Shown here: positions 10,901-20,514 of the stretch, piece after piece
Numbering within the stretch: position 1 is the first letter of the stretch
How the letters are laid out: every line of letters starts with the position of its first letter
Virus record (IMG/VR): IMGVR_UViG_3300020436_000029
Coordinates: 1 to 38,034 of that record
From: a virus
Length of the DNA stretch: 38,034 nucleotides
Strand: one strand, 5' to 3'
Translations under genes and position numbers: made by a program
Notes under the pieces: model-generated
The model's input: the letters and a program-made list of their open reading frames with translations, nothing else
What the model was told of the DNA's origin: nothing
Database searches by the model: none

Positions 10901-13900
10901 GCACAGTTACCATTTGGTACACAAAGGTTTGCTGCATTTACTGAAGCAAATTATATTGTAACTGTTCTTGATCCTGGCGATGCACCTGATATAGCAATGG
11001 GTGACGTCATTTATATTCCAGAAGATGCTGTATCTATTAGTTCTGCTACTGATACTGCTAGTGGTCTTACTTCTGGATCTATTAGTCTTGCATTAAGTGA
11101 AGGATACTTTGGTAGTATTCCTGCTAATGGAGATTTTCCTAAACTTAAGTTAACTGCAACTCTAGAAGTATCTAATGCAAAACCAAGACTTAAGACTGCT
11201 ATAAGAAATAAGAGAATTGTTGTTGTTGCATCTGGTGACCGTGTTATTCCTTTGAGAGGTAATGATTACGATAGTGAAGTCATTGAAACATTATCTTACT
11301 CTGATGTATTTAAACTTAGATATGTTTATGAAGGCACTCCTTCTCAACCACCTGAGGTTGACACTGCAGGTAACTTAGTTTCTGGTACAGATGTAACATC
11401 TCGCTATACTTTTGATGATGGACAAAGAGATACAATTTATGAAGTTTCTAGAATTGTCTTAAAACCAGGTTTTGAATCTGCAGGTGGACAACTTGTAATT
11501 GCTTTTGATTATTTCCAGCAATCTCAGGGAGACTTTGTTACTATTGATAGTTATCTACACGAAGCAGGTGTTACAGAAGATGAGATACCTTCTTTTAACT
11601 CTGCAGTCCTAGGTAATGTTGAACTTAAAAATGTAATTGACTTTAGACCTAAAGTTGATGTTAATGCAATTATTCCAGGTTATCTTGATAAGTCTTTATT
11701 AGAAGTTACAGAGGGTTCATTCTCTGGAAATGGATCAGTTATTGCAAGTACACCTGCACCAGATAGTAATTTAGAGTATACATTCTCATTCAGTCAAGTA
11801 CAATACTTAGATCGTATTGATGGTGTATTCTTAACACAAAAAGGAAACTTTGTTGTTAAAGAAGGTAACTCTTCTCTAAACCCAACAAAACCAGATCCAA
11901 TCGAAGATGCTGTTGCTCTCTTCTATGCATACATTCCTGCATATACTAAAACAAGCAAAGATGTAAGAATTACTCCAGTTGATAATAGACGCTATACAAT
12001 GCGTGACATTGGTAAACTAGAGAAACGTATTGAACGTCTTGAATATTACACCACTCTTAGTATTCTAGAGCAACAAGCTCTTAATATGCAAGTTAAAGAT
12101 AGTGTAGGTTTAGATAGATTTAAATCTGGTTTCTTTGTTGATAATTTTGAGGCACATAGAGGTAATCTTAAATCTCTTGATCATATTTGTGCTATTGATC
12201 CACAACAGTCTGTTCTACGTCCACAGTCTAAAGAAGACAGTATTGATTTAGTAGAAGTAAATGTTAGAGAAGATCAAAGATCAGTTTCTGGTTATAAGAA
12301 AACTGGTAGTCTTGTTTCTTTACCATACACAGATTTAGAACTTCTAGGAAACTCTGCAGCATCTAAGGAACTTAATCCAAATCCATTTGTTGTACTTCAG
12401 TATGTTGGTGATGGTGTGGTTTCTCCTTCTATTGATCAATGGTATGACCAAAAAGAAGAACCAATTATTGTAGACACTAATACTACTCTCTTTAATATTT
12501 TCTTAGCAAAAGATAGTGTTGAAGAAGCGTTCTCTAGTATTCATAATTCTTTTGTTGTTAACTGGGTTGGTACTGCACCTTCCTTTACATCTATCAACTC
12601 ATTAGGTGAAGTAAATTCACAACAATCAAGTTCGACTGTTGAAAGTGCTGCTATCTCTAGTTCATCAAATATTAGTCCACAAAATAATGATGTTGGTAAA
12701 GGTATACAAACTAAAACTGTAGGTGGTAATATTGTTTCTACTGCATTGTCATTCTTTGCTAGAAGCACTCCTGTAAAATTTGTGATTAAGAGAATGAAAC
12801 CTAATACAAGGATGTATGTATTCCTTGAAGGTAGAAAAATTGATCGTTGGGTTAATCCAGATTTAAGATTTACTGGTATTGCTGGTAACTCTTTATCTGC
12901 ATTTAATGGTCCTATTACAACTGATGAGTATGGTAATGCATCTGGTTTAATTATTTTACCATCTGGTTATCCTCCACTAGAAAATGCAACATGGACAGGT
13001 GATATTGATACTGTAGGATATGATGCAGATGCAGAAGCAATATCTATTACTTCTGGTATATTGACATTTAGATTTACATCTAGTTCTACCAATGAAGCAA
13101 AAGAAGATGTAGATAGTTACACAGAAGTTAAGTACTATGCTACAGGTATTCTTCCAGAAAATCCTTCTAGTATCGTATCTACTAGACCTTCTTACTTTAA
13201 ATCCAATGAAGGTGTTCAGTTAATTGAAAGTAATACTGATAACCCTGTAAGACCTAATCCTCTTGCACAAACATTTAAAATTGAAAATCTAGACGGTGGT
13301 TGTTTTATTACTGGTGTAGATTTGTTCTTTAGTAAAAAGAGTACAAATGTACCAATCAAAACATATATCACTAATGTAGATGCAGAAAAACCAGGTAAGA
13401 GTATTGTTCCTGGTTCTGAGAAAACTCTTTCTCCAAATACTTTTCTTAAGTGTTATGCTAACGGTGACGTTTCAGTGTTTAAAGGAGAAAATGTAACTGG
13501 TGCATCTTCTGCTGCCTCAGGTCCTATTCTACAAATATTTGATAAAAATAATGTAGAATTAGTTGCTACTGCTTCTGGTAAATACAGTCTAACAAATGAA
13601 CAGGTATACACTATTGTTCTTAGCAATCATAATGGTAAATCTTTTGCTGCTAATGAAGATCTAACTGTTCCTTCTGTAACGTTATCTAATGCTACTGATG
13701 GAACTAGTTTAAAATTAACAATTGCAAAAGACAGTGGTAAGTTATCTGATATTAGAGTAACAAATCCTGGTCAAAATTATGATAGTGCAATTCTTACTAT
13801 TGAAAGTCCACAATTACCTGGCGGTTCTACCGCAACTGCAAAAGTAGAGGTTTCTGGTGGTCAAATTTATAACACTGAAATATCTCTGACTGGTTTTGGT

Positions 13901-16000
13901 TACACTGAACCACCATCAGTTGTTGTTAAAGGTATTGGTAATGGAGCAGGTGGATGTGAAATTCAAACCTTTATAGAAATTGATACTCCTGCTGTTAGAA
14001 TGGGTGTTGCTATTGATAGAGAGGGTATTACTAATTCTACTACACCAACAAACTTCAAGTTTGACTATCCTGTATATCTACAAAATGATACTGAGTATGC
14101 TTTAGTTGTAGAAACAGATTCTACTGACTACAAACTTTGGGCGTCTAGACTTGGTGAGACTGATATTGCAACTAGCACTGTTATTACTACACAACCTGCT
14201 TTAGGTTCTGTCTATAAATCTCAAAATACTGAGAGTTGGCAAGAAGATATTTTTGAGGATCTTAAGTTTAAGATGTATCGTGCAGAGTTCAATATAACTA
14301 GACCTGCTACTCTTGTTCTTAAAAATAAATCACTTGGATATGAATTATTATCTAATAATCCAATTGAAACTAATGCTAGTTCAAATAGCAATGCTAACTC
14401 TTTATTATTCAAGAATAACAATAACGTTATTAAGATATCACATAGAGACAATGGTTTTGAAGATAGTGGTAAATCATATGTCTTCTTTAGAACTGCTTTA
14501 GAAACAGGTGGTATTACATCTGCAACATTGAACAGTACTCTATTCCAAATTTCTAATAGTGGTATTGATACTTACAATATTAGATCTTCTACTGATGCTT
14601 CTGCTAATTCTTTTGGTGGCGGTGATAATGTATATGCTACATTTAATAGAAAATTTGAAACACTTTATCCACAGGTAGGATATTTAACATTTACAGGAAC
14701 AAAATTAGATTGTTCTGTTAAAACTACAAATGTAATTCCTGTTGATTCTAAAACAACAAATTACACTTCTTATAGTCAAACAGAATTTGAAAAAGCATTC
14801 TTAAATGAACCACAATACTTTACAAATCAGAAGATGATTGCTTCTGAAATCAACGAAACATTGAATAGTATTTCTCAAGGTTCTTTACAATATCAAATGG
14901 TTCTTACTTCTACTGCAAGTCATTTATCTCCAGTTATTGATTTAGGAAATGCATCAGTAAAGACTGCTAGTAGCAGAATTGAAAATGCTACAGGTCAAGA
15001 AGATAGATTTGGTAGAAGAGATCAAGTGGTTAAATTCTATCCAGTTTATACATTCCAACTTTCTGGTGCATCTGAAATTCAAGCAGATCAAACAATTAAA
15101 GGTGTTACAACTAAAGCTTCTGGAACTATTGTTAGGGTGAATGGTACTAACATATTTGTAAAAGTAAAAACAAGTCAATTCTTCCAGAAGGGAGAGACTG
15201 TAGTTCTTGGAGATCAACCAGATCAATTATCTGTGGTTATTAACTCTAATCCATCTGAACTATTTTTTGATATTAATGATGGTGCTACAATTATCGCACG
15301 TAATCCATCTAATACTGCCGAAACATACGATAACAAAATTACTGGTAAAGCAGTTATCTGGAATAGTAAGACACAAGAACTTAGAGTTAGAACTGATGTT
15401 CAACCTTTAGCAGATGATTACACTGGAAGAATTATTGACAATTCATTGTTTACAAGAAATTCTGTAGTGACAGAACAACTTGCGGATATCTTTAGAGTTG
15501 GTGATATTATTTCTTATCCTAATCAACCAGCAGAAGAATTTGGATATCTTGAGGTTGGAAATTTAACATACTCTGATGGTATTGATTTTGTTGCAGAAGA
15601 TACTTCTAAGAATAGTTCTTCAGTTGCTAAGTATGTAACTAAAGAAATTGGTATTAGTAATCCTGGTACTTCTATTGATGTCAGACTTACACTTAATGTA
15701 AAAGAAACTGAAAATGTAAAAGTTCTTTATAGAATTAAGAAAGCATCTAGTCAGGAAAACTTTGAGGATATTGATTGGGTATACTTCAACACAGATGGTT
15801 CTCCAGATGTACAAGAACTTGCTACTAGCGAAAACAGTATTTCTGGCACTGTTGAGAAACAATCTTCTTATCAAGAGTTTAAATATAGTGTTGCTGATCT
15901 TCCAGAATTTGCATCATTTGGTGTAAAAGTTATTATGCAAAGTGTTGATCCATCCTTTGCGCCAAAGATCCAAGACATTCGTGCAGTTGCCTCTTTCTAA
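7913..16000 (+). CDS. Giant DUF4815-type virion structural protein (baseplate/fibre)
   Basis: This 2695-residue protein opens with a region I recognise from cyanophage and other phage structural proteins of the DUF4815 type: an aromatic N-terminus with 'YYEDFDATKNFYKILFRPG', then ELTQ.Q...NQ. A second signature lies near residues 1360-1390 (bases about 11990-12080): NRRYTMRDIGKLEKRIERLE, a short coiled-coil-like helix. Between and after these are interspersed GSGY-type repeats (about bases 9780, 10150, 13760-13960) and F-x-x-GE-type units (about 9935-10130 and 15080-15215). The C-terminal ~600 residues look beta-rich. It occupies the slot of T4 genes 9-10, so it probably attaches or forms peripheral baseplate or fibre parts; its exact role is not known to me. 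The start at 7913 has GGCGGAG six bases upstream, a good ribosome site. No membrane or catalytic motif is seen. Confidence 0.88.
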   Translation: MPQKTNLNVNPYYEDFDATKNFYKILFRPGYSIQGRELTQVQSILQNQLESFGKYAFKQGEQVIPGEVGLNTKLDYVKLSSVSEVAISEGDSIVYKKYDISQLVGQQLRGLTSGVLANVLATKLATESTADTIFVSYLNSGNSNTEPTFRQGETLEVVDGVNTPLLVVGTDGSVLPTSIPITNPDTGETTSLESPAMGFGSAVKVEEGIYFVNGYFVRNDEQLLVIDEYYDKPSAKVGFTIKEEIITPEADVSLYDNAIGSSNYTAPGAHRLKIGLEIKEFALGAITDKNFIQLLTVKRGVVQRKVTPSDFSVLEQTLARRTFDESGDYVVDNFSVDVREWAQKDNNKGIYAADEFGLYNGYTAGEASRKMVASIGPGKAYVKGYEIVNKETKYLEINKARESLSSDNVTLKTKGLPSFNISNVYGSVPLNKEGSELTAYPDVFLYQTFTDGSIGTNNTELSTDHKQTIARRGLSFTANDAIRTITVKVNGLNGQPTLGDITDANFESKYAEIYYIKTRTDSGFGQNIGSFKTLSFATINRPGIDSNASQQFLELTVFGNKDEIESSMIEYDDGDPSKKRTIFITENDAKSQADPFPYYGEIVDYRNSITPVIGKVKPSNFSLQERGSGFNPDSDIILSKGRLAGGAEIYNSIFKFSYFDPQFFTKILLEDNFDATSFEEGKYIFGLESGAFGVIEGPASGVYSAKNQLFVKTLSGEFKPGESIRSEDGTTVKIATENTISHFITLQRGSGYSGSAVVNLNGVDYDSSKLEANVYGAGVYKININNRNALRNIQFAQPPEVLIKGSGGSAAEVRAVLFRNTVTTYTPNNVKSIGASYGSGGGNKFNGDLVVDNQEYSEISNVTNFTFFGTKGTMFVESTSFSANAAGILLPGDLIQFSDDDNNLVRSVVEYATVAQGSSKTRIYLDNALPGNVTNTSIVRLRPKSDNTTSGTLLFPTGSKQVEKISVGGDDTKIKYYFRRDFVTTASSSGGIITFAAQLPFGTQRFAAFTEANYIVTVLDPGDAPDIAMGDVIYIPEDAVSISSATDTASGLTSGSISLALSEGYFGSIPANGDFPKLKLTATLEVSNAKPRLKTAIRNKRIVVVASGDRVIPLRGNDYDSEVIETLSYSDVFKLRYVYEGTPSQPPEVDTAGNLVSGTDVTSRYTFDDGQRDTIYEVSRIVLKPGFESAGGQLVIAFDYFQQSQGDFVTIDSYLHEAGVTEDEIPSFNSAVLGNVELKNVIDFRPKVDVNAIIPGYLDKSLLEVTEGSFSGNGSVIASTPAPDSNLEYTFSFSQVQYLDRIDGVFLTQKGNFVVKEGNSSLNPTKPDPIEDAVALFYAYIPAYTKTSKDVRITPVDNRRYTMRDIGKLEKRIERLEYYTTLSILEQQALNMQVKDSVGLDRFKSGFFVDNFEAHRGNLKSLDHICAIDPQQSVLRPQSKEDSIDLVEVNVREDQRSVSGYKKTGSLVSLPYTDLELLGNSAASKELNPNPFVVLQYVGDGVVSPSIDQWYDQKEEPIIVDTNTTLFNIFLAKDSVEEAFSSIHNSFVVNWVGTAPSFTSINSLGEVNSQQSSSTVESAAISSSSNISPQNNDVGKGIQTKTVGGNIVSTALSFFARSTPVKFVIKRMKPNTRMYVFLEGRKIDRWVNPDLRFTGIAGNSLSAFNGPITTDEYGNASGLIILPSGYPPLENATWTGDIDTVGYDADAEAISITSGILTFRFTSSSTNEAKEDVDSYTEVKYYATGILPENPSSIVSTRPSYFKSNEGVQLIESNTDNPVRPNPLAQTFKIENLDGGCFITGVDLFFSKKSTNVPIKTYITNVDAEKPGKSIVPGSEKTLSPNTFLKCYANGDVSVFKGENVTGASSAASGPILQIFDKNNVELVATASGKYSLTNEQVYTIVLSNHNGKSFAANEDLTVPSVTLSNATDGTSLKLTIAKDSGKLSDIRVTNPGQNYDSAILTIESPQLPGGSTATAKVEVSGGQIYNTEISLTGFGYTEPPSVVVKGIGNGAGGCEIQTFIEIDTPAVRMGVAIDREGITNSTTPTNFKFDYPVYLQNDTEYALVVETDSTDYKLWASRLGETDIATSTVITTQPALGSVYKSQNTESWQEDIFEDLKFKMYRAEFNITRPATLVLKNKSLGYELLSNNPIETNASSNSNANSLLFKNNNNVIKISHRDNGFEDSGKSYVFFRTALETGGITSATLNSTLFQISNSGIDTYNIRSSTDASANSFGGGDNVYATFNRKFETLYPQVGYLTFTGTKLDCSVKTTNVIPVDSKTTNYTSYSQTEFEKAFLNEPQYFTNQKMIASEINETLNSISQGSLQYQMVLTSTASHLSPVIDLGNASVKTASSRIENATGQEDRFGRRDQVVKFYPVYTFQLSGASEIQADQTIKGVTTKASGTIVRVNGTNIFVKVKTSQFFQKGETVVLGDQPDQLSVVINSNPSELFFDINDGATIIARNPSNTAETYDNKITGKAVIWNSKTQELRVRTDVQPLADDYTGRIIDNSLFTRNSVVTEQLADIFRVGDIISYPNQPAEEFGYLEVGNLTYSDGIDFVAEDTSKNSSSVAKYVTKEIGISNPGTSIDVRLTLNVKETENVKVLYRIKKASSQENFEDIDWVYFNTDGSPDVQELATSENSISGTVEKQSSYQEFKYSVADLPEFASFGVKVIMQSVDPSFAPKIQDIRAVASF

Positions 16001-16009
16001 TTTCCGCGC

Positions 16010-16216
16010 ATGAAGCATATTAAGGTTGAAGGACATGATGGTCTCGTAAGAGATAAGAACACAGGTGCCATCATTAATTTGGATGATTCTGCCATAGCTG
16101 CAAGAAGAAAGTCTTTGCAGTTAGGTTCCGCGTTGGACGACATAAATATGTTGAAGAATGAAGTCTCTGAAATCAAGTCCCTTTTGCGCGAGTTAATCAA
16201 AAATGGCAGCAATTAA
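16010..16216 (+). CDS. Small conserved cyanophage-type protein of unknown function
   Basis: The 68-residue product begins with a basic/His-rich stretch containing 'GHDGLVRDKNTGAIINLDD', a pattern I associate with a small protein found in many T4-like cyanophages within the structural cluster. The second half is heptad-rich (DDINMLKNEVSEIKSLLREL), so a C-terminal coiled coil is likely. It starts 9 bases after the DUF4815-type gene and overlaps the next gene by 14 bases in another frame, which implies translational coupling with the 1436-residue protein. No function can be assigned; a small virion component or assembly factor is a guess from its position. Confidence 0.8.
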   Translation: MKHIKVEGHDGLVRDKNTGAIINLDDSAIAARRKSLQLGSALDDINMLKNEVSEIKSLLRELIKNGSN

Positions 16217-19200
16217 TGTAGCACGTACTGATACCTTTGAACAACAAAGGGTTAAAATTAATGATATCGGTGCACAACTTTTCAACATTGCACAAGGTGG
16301 TAGTGATCTATCGACTGGTATCCTAAAATTAGGAGACGGATCAGTTCCTACACCATCACTGGCTTTTACAAATGATGAAGATTTAGGTCTATACAAAGTA
16401 GAAATAGGAACTCTTGGAGTTGTTAGTGGAGGTAAAAAACTTGCTGACTTTACTCCAACTGGTTACAAAACTTACGGTGACAGTTTTGTACAAAAGAATT
16501 TTTTAGTAACAGCTGGTGTATCTTTAACAAATTCTGGTTCATTATATGAAGCAGGCACTTATGAAGATATTCTCCTAACTGGTGGTACTGGTAGAAACGC
16601 TGCAGCAACAATTGAAGTTTTAGCATTTGTTGGTAATATTACTAACGCTGGTGCTGGAATGATAGCTGGCACTTACTCTAATATACCTCTTTTCGGTGGA
16701 GCTGGATCAGGATCTATAGCATCATTTGATGTTGAAGGAATTGAAGGAACTATTACAAACAATGGATCTGGATATGATGAGGGTAGTTATAGTGACGTAG
16801 CACTAACTGGTGGAAGTGGATCAGGAGCAATTGGAACAGTTATTGTAGATAGTAATGGACAAGTAACACAGGTTACAGTAACTAATGCTGGAACTGGATA
16901 TTCAATAACCAATAATTTAGGTGTTGACAATTCTGATATGGAATATGTTGACGAGAATGGTGTTACGCAAACTAGTGGTGGTTCTGGTGCAGTATTTACA
17001 ATTAGCAATAATCCTGGATCTGTTGATGAACCAACTTTTACTTTTAACACAAGAGGAGCTGGATATGCAGTTGGTAATGTTTTAACTCTACCAGTTCCAT
17101 ATTCATTCACAGCAACAATTGACGAAGAAGAAGGAGCTCCAGTAACACAAATTATTATCTCACAAACTATTGCAGAAAATTTAGTTGTTGGTTCTACTAT
17201 AACTGCATCTGGAACTGGATCATTAGCTCCTGCTACAACAATTGCACAAGTTGAATTTGATGATGAAAGTAGTCAGTGGCAGTGCGTAGTATCAGATACT
17301 CCTCTTACTGCTGGTTCTGCTACCTTTACAGCAACTCCACTATTTGGAGCTCAAAGCACACCATTCAATTTTGAAGTAACTACTCTTGGTTCGATTGATA
17401 GCGTTCTTATTACTAACGGTGGTGTCGGTTATTTTGAAGGAAATTCATTAGGCGTTAATCCATCAGATTTAGTTCAAGATATTGCATATACAGTAACTAG
17501 TATTGAAGGTGCAAAATTATCATTTACTGCAGCTCTAGGATCCATTACAACCTCTAATACTATCAGAAGATTTGGTGGTGCAGCAGAAGACGCGACTATT
17601 TCTGCAGCAGGAACTGGAGGTACGCCAGATACTCAAGTATCAGGAGTTGCTTTTTCTGGTGGTTCAGGAACAGGTGTTGTTTGTGACGTAGATCTTGATG
17701 ACCAAGGTGCTGTTGCTGCTGTAACATTTACCAGTGGTGGTTATGGATATGTTGTTGGAAATAATCTTACCGCTAATGTACCAGGAACAACTGGAACCAC
17801 TACTATTTCTCTAGTACAAGTAAGTGATGTTGGTACAGACCAAACAATTTATCAGATATTAGATGATGGATCTCAAATCACTGGTGTTATTGCTGTAAAT
17901 GATAATTTTTCAGCAGGTGAAGTATTAAGAACTGATACTAGCGCTACACCATTAACTTTAACTGCAGCTGATGGTAATCAAAAGTTTTTATTAAACGACG
18001 CCTATATTCCTAGTTTAACACTTTATGTTGGAAATACATATGTTTTCAACTATGAAAGTAGTCATGTATTTGCTTTAAGTACATTTAGAGATGGACAATA
18101 TTCCCCAAGTCTAGTTCAAAACATAACAGCAACTTTATCTACTGGAAATACAATCTTAGCTGTATCAAGTTCTACTGGTATCCAAGTAGGAATGCAACCA
18201 GTATATTCTAGTGGTGTTGATGGAATTCCTGCAGGAACCACAGTTGTCTCAATTCCAAATGGATCATCTGTTGAATTGAGTGCAGCTCCAACTTTATCTG
18301 GTAGTGCAATATTAGATTTTGCTGGTGTTGAATATACTCAAGGTGTTACTAGAACTGGTAACGCTTTAGAAATTAAAGTAACTGAAACTACAGCAACTCC
18401 GCTCTATTATTATTGTACAGTACATCCAGATATGGGTGGTGAGGATAATTTAGAAGCAGTAATTACTATTGATGCTAATAATCCAAGAGTATTTGGTTCT
18501 GGTGCTGTTATTGATGTAACTTCAGTTGAAATATTGAACTTAATTGGAACTGATGTTGCGACTGATCTTGTTACTATTCCAACCTTAACAAGCACCACTA
18601 TTAATGCCACTAATGTTACCTTAGATCCTACAGGTAAATTAACTGCAGCAACTATAGATGGTGATAATGTTAACGCATCGACAATTGCAACTCTTGCATC
18701 TGCACCAAATTTAACCGTCACTGCTACTGGAGATCTAACATTAGGTGGTACAAATATACTAATCAATGATGATATTACAATCGATACTAATGGTAACTTA
18801 GATAACACAGGTTACATCAAGACTACAAGTTTAATTGAAGTAAACGAAAAAACAAGAATTTCAGATAATGTTATTTCTTCACTCAATGGAGAGGAATTAA
18901 CTCTTACACCAGATGCAACTACAAACCAAAATGTTAGAATTTCTGCTGCAACATCTATTATTATTCCTTCTGGTGATAGTGCAGCAAGACCTAACTTTAC
19001 AACTCCAAGTGATGGTAATGGTTCTATTCGTTTCAATACTGAAACTAATCAGTATGAGGGTTATAGTGGAACTAACCAATCATGGTCTTCTTTGGGTGGT
19101 GTTAGAGACTTAGATGGTAACACATATATCTTAGCAGAAGAAACTGTTGGTGCGAACGATAATACATTGTATTTCTTTAACAACGCTGTTAATACAATGA

Positions 19201-20513
19201 AGTTCTCTCCATTCCATATGGAGTTCCAGAACGTTAAGAAAATGCGTTCTAATAACGTAGCTGCACCAGCATATGTTAATTGGACTGCTAATACACCTGT
19301 ACTAGTTGGTGCATTTCTTAAGTATAAGAATGATATCTATGAGGTAATGGTAGCAGGTGTCACTGCAACCTCTGGTTCAGAACCAACTGATACAAGTGGA
19401 AATAATTTTAGTAACAATACTGCAACTTTAAGATGGGTTTACACTGCTGTTGATGCAATTACAGTTGAAGAAACATCAGAATTTAGAATTGACCCACTTG
19501 GTATTACTGATTTTGTTGTAAACGGTGAACTCCGTATGAGCAACAATGTAATTTCTACAGATGTTAATGATCTTGTTATCCAACCTAACTCTGGAAAGAG
19601 AGTAGAAATTAACGCAACATCTACTTTTGTTCTACCTGTTGGTGGTACTAGTGATAGAGGTGCTGAAACACAAGGTGCTATCAGATTTAATTCCACTGAT
19701 AATCAGTTTGAAGGATACGACGGAAATAACTGGGGATCTCTTGGTGGTGTAAAAGACGTTGATCAAAACACTTATATCATTCCTGAGACTGCGCCAGGTG
19801 CTAATGAGAATGTTCTATTCTTCTATAATGATGGAAACAATACAATGCAGCTCACAACGACTGCACTCGATTTCTATACAGTAGATACAATCAGATCAGT
19901 AACATCTGATGAATTAGAAATTACTGCATCTTTACTTACAATTGATAATGCTGATACAACTCTTGATAATACTGTAGCAGATACTACATTCTTACATTCT
20001 AGTAAAGCAAAATTTGATATTGGTATTTCTGCTGGTATTACAACAGATCCAGTTATAAGACTTACCAGCGATGGAGATGTTCTATTTAATAATACTGGAT
20101 TTGGTACTGGAAATTATTCTGGTTTAACCTTACTCAAAAATGACCTTAAGACTTTTGAATTAGAAGATTGTATAATTAAATCTGAAGATTATAGTTTGAT
20201 TAAAGGAACTACTGATCAAGGTAATTCTGTTATCTACTCTAGCGTTACATCATGTGCTGCTAAAACAACAATCTGTGCAATAAATACCAACAGCGGAGAT
20301 AGAGAATTTATAGAATTCGCTATGACTGATAATGGAACTGATGTATATCATACAGAGTATGGTAACCTCAGAACAGGTATCAAATTATTTGATGCTACTG
20401 TTGAATATGTTCCTGCTACGAATGAAGTAAGGATTAATACTGTATTAGATTCAGGTGTTCCTGCTACAAATACTATCTCATTCACATTCGTTTCTCAAGT
20501 AACTAAGAAGTAA
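16203..20513 (+). CDS. Fibre-like virion structural protein with cupredoxin-like domain
   Basis: This is a 1436-residue mosaic. Residues 1-100 are a conserved structural N-terminus (MAAINVARTDTFEQQRVKIN). Residues ~105-420 hold several Gly-rich GSGY-type repeats. Residues ~590-755 form a cupredoxin-like unit with candidate ligands His621, Cys738, His741 and Met744. Residues ~885-1235 hold a duplicated tail-fibre unit, each copy with the pattern G-x-IRFN-x-x-x-N-x-(Y/F)EGY followed by SLGGV.D.D.NTYI. The last ~200 residues are a fibre-like end. The ATG at 16203 overlaps the preceding small gene by 14 bases; a one-base gap separates it from the next gene. It lies between baseplate and tail-fibre genes, so it is likely a fibre or fibre-connector protein. 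Attachment to a specific T4 counterpart is not possible by eye. Confidence 0.87.
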   Translation: MAAINVARTDTFEQQRVKINDIGAQLFNIAQGGSDLSTGILKLGDGSVPTPSLAFTNDEDLGLYKVEIGTLGVVSGGKKLADFTPTGYKTYGDSFVQKNFLVTAGVSLTNSGSLYEAGTYEDILLTGGTGRNAAATIEVLAFVGNITNAGAGMIAGTYSNIPLFGGAGSGSIASFDVEGIEGTITNNGSGYDEGSYSDVALTGGSGSGAIGTVIVDSNGQVTQVTVTNAGTGYSITNNLGVDNSDMEYVDENGVTQTSGGSGAVFTISNNPGSVDEPTFTFNTRGAGYAVGNVLTLPVPYSFTATIDEEEGAPVTQIIISQTIAENLVVGSTITASGTGSLAPATTIAQVEFDDESSQWQCVVSDTPLTAGSATFTATPLFGAQSTPFNFEVTTLGSIDSVLITNGGVGYFEGNSLGVNPSDLVQDIAYTVTSIEGAKLSFTAALGSITTSNTIRRFGGAAEDATISAAGTGGTPDTQVSGVAFSGGSGTGVVCDVDLDDQGAVAAVTFTSGGYGYVVGNNLTANVPGTTGTTTISLVQVSDVGTDQTIYQILDDGSQITGVIAVNDNFSAGEVLRTDTSATPLTLTAADGNQKFLLNDAYIPSLTLYVGNTYVFNYESSHVFALSTFRDGQYSPSLVQNITATLSTGNTILAVSSSTGIQVGMQPVYSSGVDGIPAGTTVVSIPNGSSVELSAAPTLSGSAILDFAGVEYTQGVTRTGNALEIKVTETTATPLYYYCTVHPDMGGEDNLEAVITIDANNPRVFGSGAVIDVTSVEILNLIGTDVATDLVTIPTLTSTTINATNVTLDPTGKLTAATIDGDNVNASTIATLASAPNLTVTATGDLTLGGTNILINDDITIDTNGNLDNTGYIKTTSLIEVNEKTRISDNVISSLNGEELTLTPDATTNQNVRISAATSIIIPSGDSAARPNFTTPSDGNGSIRFNTETNQYEGYSGTNQSWSSLGGVRDLDGNTYILAEETVGANDNTLYFFNNAVNTMKFSPFHMEFQNVKKMRSNNVAAPAYVNWTANTPVLVGAFLKYKNDIYEVMVAGVTATSGSEPTDTSGNNFSNNTATLRWVYTAVDAITVEETSEFRIDPLGITDFVVNGELRMSNNVISTDVNDLVIQPNSGKRVEINATSTFVLPVGGTSDRGAETQGAIRFNSTDNQFEGYDGNNWGSLGGVKDVDQNTYIIPETAPGANENVLFFYNDGNNTMQLTTTALDFYTVDTIRSVTSDELEITASLLTIDNADTTLDNTVADTTFLHSSKAKFDIGISAGITTDPVIRLTSDGDVLFNNTGFGTGNYSGLTLLKNDLKTFELEDCIIKSEDYSLIKGTTDQGNSVIYSSVTSCAAKTTICAINTNSGDREFIEFAMTDNGTDVYHTEYGNLRTGIKLFDATVEYVPATNEVRINTVLDSGVPATNTISFTFVSQVTKK
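17970..18470 (+). other. Cupredoxin-like domain inside the 1436-residue protein
   Basis: The segment FNYESSHVFALST contains His621 and the segment YYYCTVHPDMGG contains Cys738, His741 and Met744. A His followed by Cys-x-x-His-x-x-Met at the end of a beta domain is the ligand order of type 1 copper proteins. About 70 residues between the two parts look like a separate inserted unit (VGM...GIPAGTTV type). Copper binding is inferred, not shown. Confidence 0.55.
18855..19905 (+). repeat. Two-copy protein repeat (tail-fibre RFN/SLGGV unit)
   Basis: Copy 1 is at about 18855-19255 and copy 2 at about 19533-19905. Each runs from an (I/M)SxNVIS motif, through IRFN and EGY to LGGV(R/K)D.D.NTYI, then GAN.N.L.F. 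The copies are clear in protein but diverged in DNA, so the duplication is old. About 280 bases of non-repeated sequence (an AFLKYKNDIYEV segment) separate them. Confidence 0.75.
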
Positions 20514-20514
20514 A

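Noticed and set aside
18410-18808. Minus-strand open frame of 132 codons, and many other short minus-strand frames
   Set aside because: It lies wholly inside the 1436-residue gene, has no ribosome site or recognisable protein, and such frames are expected opposite long, Asn/Thr/Gly-rich coding sequence.
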